Shown here: positions 12,427 through 20,028 of the stretch, in pieces
Layout: each line of letters starts with the position of its first letter
Numbering within the stretch: position 1 is the first letter of the stretch
Source of the DNA: a virus
Virus record (IMG/VR): IMGVR_UViG_3300020439_000113
Location: 1-20,028 of that record
DNA length: 20,028 nt
Reading direction: 5' to 3' (one strand)
Notes under the pieces: model-generated
What the model was told of the DNA's origin: nothing
The model's input: only the letters and a program-made list of their open reading frames with translations
Databases searched by the model: none
Program-made: the position numbers and the translations under genes

Positions 12427-15400
12427 TTACTTAGGTGTTCTAAAAGGTTGTTTAACATTTCCTCTGATGTCAGTCATAACATTTCTACCTAACTCAAATA
12501 ATGATCTTAAATCATTTGCTTTATCTAAATTAGGCTCTCTATTAAATTGATTTTTAAAATAGTATTTAGCAGTTATTCTAGCTCTAGGACTCAATCTTTG
12601 ATATTTAATTAAGCCATCTAAAAGCTCTTCATTATTAGTTCTCTCTGCTTTTGCAAATGCCATAGATTCAGATTTTATGGATTTAACATACGTATCTAAA
12701 TACCCAATTATCTGCTGATCTTTCATCCCATGATTTACTCTTAAATCTCTTAAAAAGGTAGGAAATTCTACTTGCATTGTTTCTGCAGTAAGTTTATTAG
12801 CTTTTCTATTTGTCTCAGGAAAAGCAGACTTTGCCATAAAATCTTTATAGCTAAATCCTAATCTTCCTAATTCTATAATATAATCAGGTGGTGTTCTATT
12901 TAGAGTAGCACCCATTAATATTTTCATAAAAGGTAAAACTCTTTCAGGTATATTTGGGTCTTGAGGACTTCTCTGAAAAGGAACGTTTGGATCATTTATA
13001 AAAGCATCTATTCTTCTTTTAAATGGTAAACTAAACTCCTGAAAGAAAGCATTAAAACCTGTGCCTAAGTTTATTTCTCTTCCTAAAAAATCAATAGTTG
13101 TATTCTCATATATAGGGTCTTTTTTATAATCTCTTCTTCTCTGAGAATCAAATCTAACATCTCCAAATTGATATATAGGTTGCAAATATCCTGATGTTGC
13201 TTCTCCTAATATTCTTCCAAGAGCACCTAAACCTTTTTCAAATTCTTGATATTCTCCTTTAGACATATAGTCATAGAACTCAGATACTGTTTTTTCAACG
13301 CTATAAAAACTTCTAAAATTAGTTCCTGTTATACCCTCAAGAACTTCTTTTCCTTTTATTAGGTCTATACCTCTCTCTGCTCTGTGCATCATTTCACCTA
13401 TCAATAAGTAAGGAACTAATATAGGACCATATACTCTTGCATCAAACTCTCCAACAAGATTATCTTTTAATTTATACCACTCTGAACCTGCCACATCATT
13501 TTCAGGATCACGTAACATATAACCTAATGGAACTAAAAATGCTGATCCTGCTATGCCCTCTGCAGTTTGTCTATATGCTCCTTTACCTAAAAAATCTCCT
13601 TCTGTACTGAGAGCTTTCATTCTGTCTTTAAAGCTCCTACCTCCTGATATATCTGCCATTCTAGTCATTATTCTAAAAGCACCTGTTGCTGCTCCAAAAG
13701 CATTGTAATTGTATGCCATCTCCATAGCTTTAAACATAAATCTAGGGAAGGGTATACCTAAAGTTAATCCTGACTTAACAATAAAATTATTTAAAATCTT
13801 AAATGGTAAAAATTTTGGTTGGGCAGCAAAAGTAAATTCTAGAGCATCATCTACTGCTTTAGCCATCATATCATCTGTTACATCATCTAAAAATGTACCA
13901 CTTTCAAGAACTTCATCTATTGTTTTATTTTTAACTGCTAGTTGCCTTTCTAAAGAACCCATTAGAGCTCCTCGTCTAAACATTGACTCTTGAAATCTGT
14001 TAAACACATTAAAATGATGTATAGCACCTTCATATTTTTCTAAAACAGAGTCAACTCTTTTGTACAAAAATCCGGGTTTACCTATGTTATCTGTCCTTGT
14101 ATTAGACAATGCCTCTTGATTAGGTTTAGCTTTTTCCATTCTAGATTTTACTTCACTAAATTGATTCCACATTCTACGCTTTGCTTCTGCAAAATTATCA
14201 AGTAAAAAATCTGATATTATTGCAGCTTCTGAATTATCTCTCATAGTATATTTCATTTGAGCAAATGTGCCTCTAAATGTAAATTTTTTAGTTGGATCTA
14301 ATATATCTTCAAATCCTGCAATAATAGAATCTATTGCAAGTCTTGGAAACTGTGCATATCCATTTCTCATGGCAGTAGCAACACCTGACACAAGTGCAGC
14401 TCTACGAGCATTTTCTAATCGCACAACTACTTCACCAAAACGACTTTGTACTGCTACTGCTGCTTTTTCTTCTGCTAATTCTTCAGGAGTAACTTTTCTA
14501 TTTGCTCTACTTATTTTTTGTGGTAATTTAGATATTAAACTTAATGTTCCACCTGCTCTACTAGTGTGTGACAATACCATCGCAGCAAAGTCTTTGCTTG
14601 ACACACCATATTGACCTAGTATTTGAAAAGGTATATCTTTATTAATGTGATCACTTAATAGTATTTTAAATATTCTATCAGAGATCATTTCTTCTTTTCT
14701 GAGTGGTTTTAATAAATCTTTGACTACATTTATATCTCCACCTTCTGCTACTAACGATTCTATATTTTTATTTGCAACATCAAATATATCTGTTATACCA
14801 CCAACAACTCTTGAAAATACATCAAAATCTAATGCAGGTTCAGTTATTTCGTTCTCTGCACCTACTCTTCTTATTTCTAATCTACCTGCATTTTTAATTA
14901 TTTCTTTATCTACTCCTGTAACTTTGCCACTTTTATTTCTTATAATAGCACCTGTGCCAAAAGTATCTTCAATATCTTTTACAAAACTATCTTCAATTCC
15001 TGCACTGATTTGTTTTTTCTGTTCTATAGTCTTTTGTGCTTTCTTTGTTTGAGCTTCTCTAACCTTTTTTACTGCACCATCTATTCTTTCTTTTAACGTT
15101 CCTACATCAGATTTTAGTGCATTTCTAGTAGCAAATCCACTTAATGTTCCTGATACAAGAGCAGATGTTCCCATCACTGTAGCAGTTCTGAGAGGATCAT
15201 AATTCTCTCTTATACCCATTTCTTTTTCTGCACCTTGAACAACAACGTCAACTACACCTGCTTGTGTAGCATCAATAGCTCCTGTTGTTGCAGCACTTAA
15301 TAATATCTGAGTAACAGTTTTTCCTGCAAGTTTTTTACCTGCATACTTTAAAACTTCTTTACCTGCACCTAAAGATATTAAAGATAAAGGAGCAGATATG

Positions 15401-15981
15401 TTAGCTGCAATATGTCCACCAACAGTATCTACAATGTCAAATAACTCTTCTCCAACATTCATACCTTCAAATCGTTTTGTTTCAAATATTGTGGCTAAAT
15501 TGTTTGTTTTTCTATATATTCTAGCAGCTCTTGCTTTTATTTCACCAAACTTTTTAGCTTCATTCTGAAATCTTATTCTTTGTATATCATTAGTTGCATT
15601 ATTAGCCTTTTCAATAGCTTCTTGCTCTTTTCTTGTAGTGTCTTTTAGCCAATCTAATTCTGCTACTGCATTCATTTCATTTGATGTAATAAATCTATAA
15701 TTGTCAATCATATCATCGACTAGATTTTCTTTATTCAAATCTCCTTTTAAAAAAGGCAATGTAAAGACATTCGTTCCAACATCTTTTTTAGTACCAAATC
15801 TGTCTTCTCTATATTGAAGTACATCATTGAAATACTCATCGTCATTTATTAAGTCTTTTTTGGAGAGAGTTTGTTGAGGTTGTTGGTCAACCTTTTCTAC
15901 AGGAGTTGTAGTTATTTGAGGGGGTACAACAGGTTGTTGATTGAAACCTAATTCATCATCTGTTCTATTTTGTAGAGACAT
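12427..15981 (-). CDS. Very large internal virion/DNA-ejection-type protein (1184 aa)
   Basis: The last gene of the - strand block; AAGGCAAC stands before the ATG. The N-terminus is disordered and Q/P-rich (about 1-45). A charged helical region follows (100-170), then a Gly/Ala-rich hydrophobic region (about 180-285, including APLSLISLGAGKEV and GTSALVSGTLSG) that could insert in a membrane. Further hydrophobic patches lie near 800 (GIAGSAFLVPLGYML) and 855 (YGPILVPYLLIGEM). Size and position after a coiled-coil gene recall T7 gp16, which is ejected into the cell to help build the DNA channel. I see no lytic transglycosylase motif, so the wall-cutting role of T7 gp16 is not supported. Other possibilities are a large minor structural protein or a polyvalent injected protein. 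Confidence 0.6.
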   Translation of the reverse strand: MSLQNRTDDELGFNQQPVVPPQITTTPVEKVDQQPQQTLSKKDLINDDEYFNDVLQYREDRFGTKKDVGTNVFTLPFLKGDLNKENLVDDMIDNYRFITSNEMNAVAELDWLKDTTRKEQEAIEKANNATNDIQRIRFQNEAKKFGEIKARAARIYRKTNNLATIFETKRFEGMNVGEELFDIVDTVGGHIAANISAPLSLISLGAGKEVLKYAGKKLAGKTVTQILLSAATTGAIDATQAGVVDVVVQGAEKEMGIRENYDPLRTATVMGTSALVSGTLSGFATRNALKSDVGTLKERIDGAVKKVREAQTKKAQKTIEQKKQISAGIEDSFVKDIEDTFGTGAIIRNKSGKVTGVDKEIIKNAGRLEIRRVGAENEITEPALDFDVFSRVVGGITDIFDVANKNIESLVAEGGDINVVKDLLKPLRKEEMISDRIFKILLSDHINKDIPFQILGQYGVSSKDFAAMVLSHTSRAGGTLSLISKLPQKISRANRKVTPEELAEEKAAVAVQSRFGEVVVRLENARRAALVSGVATAMRNGYAQFPRLAIDSIIAGFEDILDPTKKFTFRGTFAQMKYTMRDNSEAAIISDFLLDNFAEAKRRMWNQFSEVKSRMEKAKPNQEALSNTRTDNIGKPGFLYKRVDSVLEKYEGAIHHFNVFNRFQESMFRRGALMGSLERQLAVKNKTIDEVLESGTFLDDVTDDMMAKAVDDALEFTFAAQPKFLPFKILNNFIVKSGLTLGIPFPRFMFKAMEMAYNYNAFGAATGAFRIMTRMADISGGRSFKDRMKALSTEGDFLGKGAYRQTAEGIAGSAFLVPLGYMLRDPENDVAGSEWYKLKDNLVGEFDARVYGPILVPYLLIGEMMHRAERGIDLIKGKEVLEGITGTNFRSFYSVEKTVSEFYDYMSKGEYQEFEKGLGALGRILGEATSGYLQPIYQFGDVRFDSQRRRDYKKDPIYENTTIDFLGREINLGTGFNAFFQEFSLPFKRRIDAFINDPNVPFQRSPQDPNIPERVLPFMKILMGATLNRTPPDYIIELGRLGFSYKDFMAKSAFPETNRKANKLTAETMQVEFPTFLRDLRVNHGMKDQQIIGYLDTYVKSIKSESMAFAKAERTNNEELLDGLIKYQRLSPRARITAKYYFKNQFNREPNLDKANDLRSLFELGRNVMTDIRGNVKQPFRTPK

Positions 15982-15993
15982 GGTGTTGCCTTA

Positions 15994-17325
15994 TTATTGT
16001 CCAAAAATCGGTATATTTGTAATATCTCTTGGTGGTGTAGAATTGTCTTGTAATACATTAGCTCCTAAATAAATATATTTTTGTTTAGTTGTAGGATTAA
16101 TATATATTTTACCAAATTCAGGTGTTACGTTTGCACTTGCACTAATAGCAGGAATGGTGTTCGCTAAAGCCATAAACTTAGAAACAATATCAGAATTTAA
16201 TAAACCATCTACATTTTGTTCTTTAATATCTTGCATTATACTTTGAAAAGCATTTTGTTTAACCTTCTGTAATAATGCTGGTTTATTTGATGGCAATATA
16301 AAAGAACCTGTGGTCTGATTAAATCCTGTTGCTATTTCAGCATAACCATCATCTCTTAAAAATTTGTATCGTTTCATTAAATTATCAAAAGTAAAATCAC
16401 CAATAGCTATTTTTCTTTTTAATTCTTTTGCTTGTTCAGTTTCTTTTTCTAAAGCAATTTTAGCTCTTTTTTCTTGTAAATTTTTTATTCTTTTATTTAT
16501 GTCAATTTGATCTACATCAACTTGCGATAACTCTACTTTATCTTCTAATAATTCTCTATTTAATGGTATATTTTTTACCTTTGCTTCTAGCAATTTCTTT
16601 CTATCATCATAATCATCAATGTCTTGTTTTATTCGTGTCTTTTGTAATGCTGCAGTCTCAAATGCTTGTATCTTTGATAAATCTACAGGTGCAGGTTTTA
16701 TACCTATAGCAGGTCCTTCAGGCACAGGTTTCTGTTCCATGTATCCTGTAGAAGCAACTAGATTGTCATATATTTTACTTGTGTCAGGTTTTACAAAAGC
16801 AGTTTCTTTATATGCACCCAATGCTTTAGCTTTAGCTTCTAAATCTAATGTTGGCATTGGTGCTAATTCTAAAGCATAACTTTGAGCTATTTGATCAAGA
16901 CTTCTATCTGAACTTATATCTTTTAATGATCCTTCATCTACATAAGAATTTAAATAACTAAAACCATCTGTCTTGCCTTTGTTAAGATAAGCATATTGTA
17001 GTCTTCTAGCTTTAGCATCATTAAGAACATTTTGTAATTTATTGCCATTTGTTGAATATATAGAAGATGCTAACTCATATTTTATGTTATCAGGAAGATC
17101 GCTTTCTTTAAAAAAGTTATTTACAATAGTGGATAAATCTCTTTTAACTCTGCCTGATATTAGCTTTTGTTTAGCAGAAGCAGCTTTTAACTGTGGAGCA
17201 GTATTGTCAACAAATCTATTCATTGCATCTGTCATTTCTTTTTGTCTTTTTTCTTCAGTTACACGAATAATATCTGCAGCTTTACCACCTGCTATCATAG
17301 CTGTTCTTAAAAATCCTAAAGCCAT
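15994..17325 (-). CDS. Coiled-coil virion protein, possible internal core protein (443 aa)
   Basis: AGGAAG lies upstream of the ATG, which shares one base with the stop of the 175-aa gene (TAATG). The protein is helical and rich in K, A and L. Residues about 218-310 form a strong coiled coil (RIKQDIDDYDDRKKLLEAKVK and INKRIKNLQEKRAKIALEKE). The C-terminus is different: a short beta-rich segment (FGKIYINPTTKQKYIYLGANVL) ending in IPIFGQ. No enzyme motif is visible. Its place just before the giant last gene resembles T7 gp15 before gp16, so an ejectable core protein is my best guess. A scaffold or tape-like protein is less likely in a podovirus. Confidence 0.5.
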   Translation of the reverse strand: MALGFLRTAMIAGGKAADIIRVTEEKRQKEMTDAMNRFVDNTAPQLKAASAKQKLISGRVKRDLSTIVNNFFKESDLPDNIKYELASSIYSTNGNKLQNVLNDAKARRLQYAYLNKGKTDGFSYLNSYVDEGSLKDISSDRSLDQIAQSYALELAPMPTLDLEAKAKALGAYKETAFVKPDTSKIYDNLVASTGYMEQKPVPEGPAIGIKPAPVDLSKIQAFETAALQKTRIKQDIDDYDDRKKLLEAKVKNIPLNRELLEDKVELSQVDVDQIDINKRIKNLQEKRAKIALEKETEQAKELKRKIAIGDFTFDNLMKRYKFLRDDGYAEIATGFNQTTGSFILPSNKPALLQKVKQNAFQSIMQDIKEQNVDGLLNSDIVSKFMALANTIPAISASANVTPEFGKIYINPTTKQKYIYLGANVLQDNSTPPRDITNIPIFGQ

Positions 17326-17852
17326 TACTCTACTTCCTCATCTTGTTTTGGTCTAGCCATTAAACCTTTCTTTTGCTCTTGCACAGTTTCTTCTGCTAGT
17401 TTTGTTATCTCTTCTTGTTGTTCAGGTGTCACAGGTTTTGCACCTTGTAATTCTAAGACTGCATCTTCAACCATTTTATCAGATACTTCTAAGTCCATAG
17501 TAGACTCACTATTATCAATATTATATTTAATACCTGCTACATCTCCCATACCTTTTAAGTATTCTACTATAATAGGATTAACCAATACTCCTACATCAAT
17601 ATTATGTTTACCTTCCATAGCTCCAACAAGAGTCATTGTTTCTGCTATTGTTGTTAAAGATGTACCACTCTCTAATAGTCCTAAAACTTGATTAGTATAT
17701 TTAGGGTCTCCGATACGAGGTATATAAAAATCCAATGCATCTTCAACTGTAGACATTTGAGATGGAGTCTGCCAAGGTCTAGCACCTACCTCGTGTGTCA
17801 ATCCCATTCCGGGAATAGGAGCATCTAATTCAGGTTCTAATGATCTTGCCAT
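17325..17852 (-). CDS. Conserved phage structural-block protein (175 aa)
   Basis: GGAG lies eight bases upstream of an ATG that directly follows the stop of the 69-aa gene. The N-terminus reads MARSLEPELDAPIPGMGLTH, followed by a helical domain (about 35-115: VEDALDFYIPRI, NQVLGLLESGTSLTTIAETM, VGAMEGKHNIDVGVLVNPII). The tail is acidic and low in complexity (PEQQEEITKLAEETVQEQKK). I recall similar proteins, beginning with SLEP and PIPGMSLTHE, in other marine phages, without a defined function. Its place between virion genes suggests a minor capsid or internal protein, or an assembly chaperone for its long neighbours. Confidence 0.7.
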   Translation of the reverse strand: MARSLEPELDAPIPGMGLTHEVGARPWQTPSQMSTVEDALDFYIPRIGDPKYTNQVLGLLESGTSLTTIAETMTLVGAMEGKHNIDVGVLVNPIIVEYLKGMGDVAGIKYNIDNSESTMDLEVSDKMVEDAVLELQGAKPVTPEQQEEITKLAEETVQEQKKGLMARPKQDEEVE

Positions 17853-18062
17853 TTACTGTTCTCCAATATCCATATTCTTTTTAAAAGCATCTCTTATAAC
17901 TTTTACATAACGAGTTGTTTTGTCTATGTCTTCTGACATATCAGATTCAGGTCTTTTCAGTAAACTTTCTCTCTTAGTTTCTGTAGGACTATTGTTCATT
18001 TTTTTTACTTTTTGGTCAATAGAAAACCATGATCTACGATTGGCTTGAATATAACTTGTCAT
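17853..18062 (-). CDS. Small hypothetical protein (69 aa)
   Basis: Starts 29 bases inside the 3' end of the 663-aa gene, in the +1 frame relative to it, and stops just before the ATG of the 175-aa gene. A modest AGG site stands about nine bases upstream. The product is basic and polar (YIQANRRSWFSIDQKVKKMNN, then KRESLLKRPESDMSEDIDK, then TTRYVKVIRDAFKKN), with no membrane segment or known motif. A later ATG (residue 22) is possible but has no ribosome site. Tight fit on both sides supports it being a real gene in the virion operon. Confidence 0.65.
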   Translation of the reverse strand: MTSYIQANRRSWFSIDQKVKKMNNSPTETKRESLLKRPESDMSEDIDKTTRYVKVIRDAFKKNMDIGEQ

Positions 18063-20025
18063 TTTTAATACCTATCTTCTTTTCTTTTTCAGTTATCATA
18101 TCCATGAAATAACGAATAATAGATTTGATTCTAGGTTTGTTTTTAATAAACTTAGCAAACCTTTCACCATATCTCTTATATATCCACACGAACCATTTTG
18201 GAGCATCTAAGTCTAACCAATTTTTAAACTTAACCCATCTAACATCTTGAGCACCATAAACTTCTCTAGCTACCCAACATAACCAACTACCAACTAAAGA
18301 ATCTGCACCTGCAGTTAAAATAGTTCCAACCATAGAACCTAACCCTGATGCTGCTTTTGCATCTGCTTCCATTTCTCTTGATTTCATCAAAGAGTCTGCT
18401 TGTATGTTTGCAGTTGCTAATTTATTAATTCTATCTAATTCACTCTCTGCACTTGTCCATGCCCACTCCATAGTATCTGAATAGTATTGCCATAAATTAT
18501 CATAGGCTTGTTTTGATACATCTAGTATTGCATTTGCATTTATTTCATTAGCTCTATTTATCGCTGCAGTATCTGCAGTAGCAATCTCTCTTCTCCATAC
18601 TGCATTATTTTGTGCTATAGCTAATTGATTTTGTGCATTAAATTGATCACGTTGATTGTTAAGTTCTGCATTAAATCTTTCTACAGTATTAGCTTGACCT
18701 GCATTAAACTGTGCTTGTGCATTTGCTTGTGTCGCATTATACTGTCCTATTTGAGTTGCTAGATTAGCAAAAAACTGATCAACCTGATTCTGTGATGTAG
18801 CGTTAAATTGTCTACTTGCGTTTTCTGCAGCTTGATCTGTTAATAAAGATTGTATCCTCTGTTGAGATTTAAACAAGTTTGTTTGTTGAGTATTAGAGAG
18901 ATTAGCCATATCTCTTTGTAAAAATGCTTGTGCGTTTTGAACTGAGGCTTGTTGTCTATTATTAAGATTAGACATATCAAGATTAGCTAAAGCAGATGCT
19001 TCTGCTATTACTAAAGCCTGTCTATTAGATAGATTATTTAAATTCATAGTGTTAGCTAATTTACTGTTCTCTAATGCTATTTGTTGATCTGCAGTAAAAT
19101 TTTGATTAGCTATGTCTGCTATTCTAGATGCATTTTGAACTCTAGATTGAAACTCTTGATCAAACTCTAATCCTATAAAATTAGCTCTTTGTTGAGCAGC
19201 TAACATAGCACGTTGTTGTCTGTTAGACAGATTCTGTGTCTCAAACTGTGCTTGTATTTGTGCATCTGCTTGTGCAATAGGTAGTGCAGATTCCATTGCA
19301 GCTTGAACAAGTGCCTGTCCTGCAATACTAGAAGCACCAAGACCTCTTTGTTGCATTACTGCTTGAACACCTCTTATTGCACCTGCTGCCCATGCAGGAG
19401 GATTTGTTGCATCAAAGTTTGCAGTTAATAATCCTAGTTGCCCTGCTACAGATGCTTTGTCAGTAGGGGTAGCAGTTGCTGCTTCCACTTGTTCAGTAAA
19501 TGTTTTAGCACGTTCTGCATTAGCAGTAGAGCTTATTAATTCTCCTGCCTGTATCTCTCTTTGAGTTGGATTATTTATTAAAGTAGCATTACCTTGAGCT
19601 GCGTTTAAATTACCTACACTAGAGGCTATTTGTTGTGCTGCAGTAACTTGTGCTCTTGGATCATCAGGAGTAGTTTGAGCAGCTTGGGTTGCATCTAAAG
19701 CAGTTTCAACAGATTCAGTAACTTGATCTGCAGTCATCAAATTAGCAGGAGTTTCTTGTCTTTGTTGGACACCTGTTGTTGTAGCCATTGTGGTAGGAAC
19801 AGATACTAATCCTTGCATAAGACCTGTATTTGGATCAATGTATTGTTCTTGTGTTTGCCCTATACCTACAGGTTGTGCCACACCTCCTACAGGCAATGCA
19901 GGTTGTTGCATTCTTGTTGCAGTAACCTCGCCTATTGCTGCAGAGGAATTGGGAGTGCCACCCTCTTGCATCTTAACAACACCACCACGAGCCATTTGTT
20001 TTGCAGCTTCTTCGTAGACAACCAT
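18034..20025 (-). CDS. Q/N/A-rich hendecad-repeat virion protein (663 aa, 5' end possibly cut off)
   Basis: The first ATG in view is three bases from the window edge, so the true start may lie outside. The early segment MARGGVVKMQEGGTP resembles an internal motif of other phage proteins rather than a start. Residues 1-260 are low-complexity, rich in T, Q and A. Residues 266-472 are built of 11-residue repeats, giving a very long helix. Residues 560-580 are Gly/Ala-rich and weakly hydrophobic. The C-terminal domain (about 580-642) carries WLCWVAREVYG, then WVKFKNWL, APKWF and YGERFAKFIKNKPRIK, a motif set I recall at the ends of other marine-phage structural proteins, role unknown. Position before coiled-coil and giant proteins suggests an internal core or ejection protein like T7 gp14. 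A fibre or appendage protein is the alternative. Confidence 0.55.
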   Translation of the reverse strand: MVVYEEAAKQMARGGVVKMQEGGTPNSSAAIGEVTATRMQQPALPVGGVAQPVGIGQTQEQYIDPNTGLMQGLVSVPTTMATTTGVQQRQETPANLMTADQVTESVETALDATQAAQTTPDDPRAQVTAAQQIASSVGNLNAAQGNATLINNPTQREIQAGELISSTANAERAKTFTEQVEAATATPTDKASVAGQLGLLTANFDATNPPAWAAGAIRGVQAVMQQRGLGASSIAGQALVQAAMESALPIAQADAQIQAQFETQNLSNRQQRAMLAAQQRANFIGLEFDQEFQSRVQNASRIADIANQNFTADQQIALENSKLANTMNLNNLSNRQALVIAEASALANLDMSNLNNRQQASVQNAQAFLQRDMANLSNTQQTNLFKSQQRIQSLLTDQAAENASRQFNATSQNQVDQFFANLATQIGQYNATQANAQAQFNAGQANTVERFNAELNNQRDQFNAQNQLAIAQNNAVWRREIATADTAAINRANEINANAILDVSKQAYDNLWQYYSDTMEWAWTSAESELDRINKLATANIQADSLMKSREMEADAKAASGLGSMVGTILTAGADSLVGSWLCWVAREVYGAQDVRWVKFKNWLDLDAPKWFVWIYKRYGERFAKFIKNKPRIKSIIRYFMDMITEKEKKIGIKNDKLYSSQS
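18610..19230 (-). repeat. Tandem 11/22-residue (33/66-base) coding repeats
   Basis: Within the 663-aa protein, six 22-residue units start at residues 266, 288, 310, 332, 354 and 376, four of them opening with LSNRQ, LNNRQ or LSNTQ. A second array follows in shifted phase: Phe or Tyr at 407, 418, 429, 440, 451 and 462, exactly 11 apart, mostly reading (F/Y)NAx(3-4)N and ending in Gln. The period is visible in protein but degenerate in DNA, so it is old or selected rather than a recent duplication. Confidence 0.8.
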
Positions 20026-20028
20026 CTG

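Noticed and set aside
13709-15052. Open frames of about 94-115 codons on the + strand inside the 1184-aa gene
   Set aside because: Low-complexity Ser/Leu/Ala translations mirroring the codon bias of the opposite strand, no ribosome sites, and a strong gene on the other strand.
16619-17356. Two + strand open frames of 86 and 104 codons opposite the 443-aa gene
   Set aside because: Antisense shadows of the coding strand without ribosome sites or recognisable products.
18034-18062. Possible programmed frameshift joining the 663-aa and 69-aa proteins
   Set aside because: No X-XXY-YYZ slippery heptamer in frame at the overlap; the 69-aa gene has its own ATG and a modest ribosome site.

Overview
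The window looks like part of an A+T-rich, tightly packed, tailed-phage (podovirus-type) genome, probably from a marine phage of a low-GC host. The evidence is a T7-like replication and recombination gene set, start/stop overlaps at nearly every junction, a strong Shine-Dalgarno sequence before almost every start, and a separate block of very long, low-complexity virion proteins. A SAR11-type (pelagiphage) or roseophage/cobavirus-like relative is my inference from gene content and composition. No host marker is visible. No rRNA, tRNA, CRISPR array or insertion sequence was found.

Left block (about 1-12,420, all + strand): two very small membrane peptides and a 73-aa unknown protein; a protein of the phage pyrimidine-dimer-glycosylase-like family; a tyrosine integrase; then a replication and recombination operon. 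The operon contains a TOPRIM primase and a DnaB-type helicase as separate overlapping genes, a recombination endonuclease VII-type HNH nuclease, a family A DNA polymerase with 3'-5' exonuclease and an inserted DnaJ-like zinc finger, a probable single-strand-binding protein, a Cas4/RecB-like nuclease with an iron-sulfur cysteine set, a coiled-coil protein, T7-type endonuclease I, an unknown protein, a DUF3310 protein and a 58-aa protein. It continues with an adenosylcobalamin-dependent (class II) ribonucleotide reductase, and ends in small genes that include a ribosome-modulation-factor-like protein and a membrane protein. Together these genes would copy, recombine and resolve phage DNA and supply dNTPs. 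A near-consensus sigma70 promoter lies between the polymerase and the SSB-like gene.

Right block (about 12,427-20,028, all - strand): five genes read right to left encode probable virion or ejection proteins. They are a 663-aa Q/N/A-rich protein built on 11-residue repeats (its 5' end may lie outside the window), 69-aa and 175-aa proteins, a 443-aa coiled-coil protein and an 1184-aa protein with hydrophobic segments. Size and order recall the T7 gp14-gp15-gp16 internal core, but sequence alone does not prove that.

The two blocks converge at about 12.33-12.43 kb, where a two-tiered inverted repeat lies. There is no gene-free stretch over 300 bases; the largest is about 93 bases at this junction. 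No RNA polymerase, terminase, portal, capsid, tail-fibre or lysis gene lies in the window, so only part of the genome is seen. The integrase suggests a temperate lifestyle, but no attP site or repressor was recognised.
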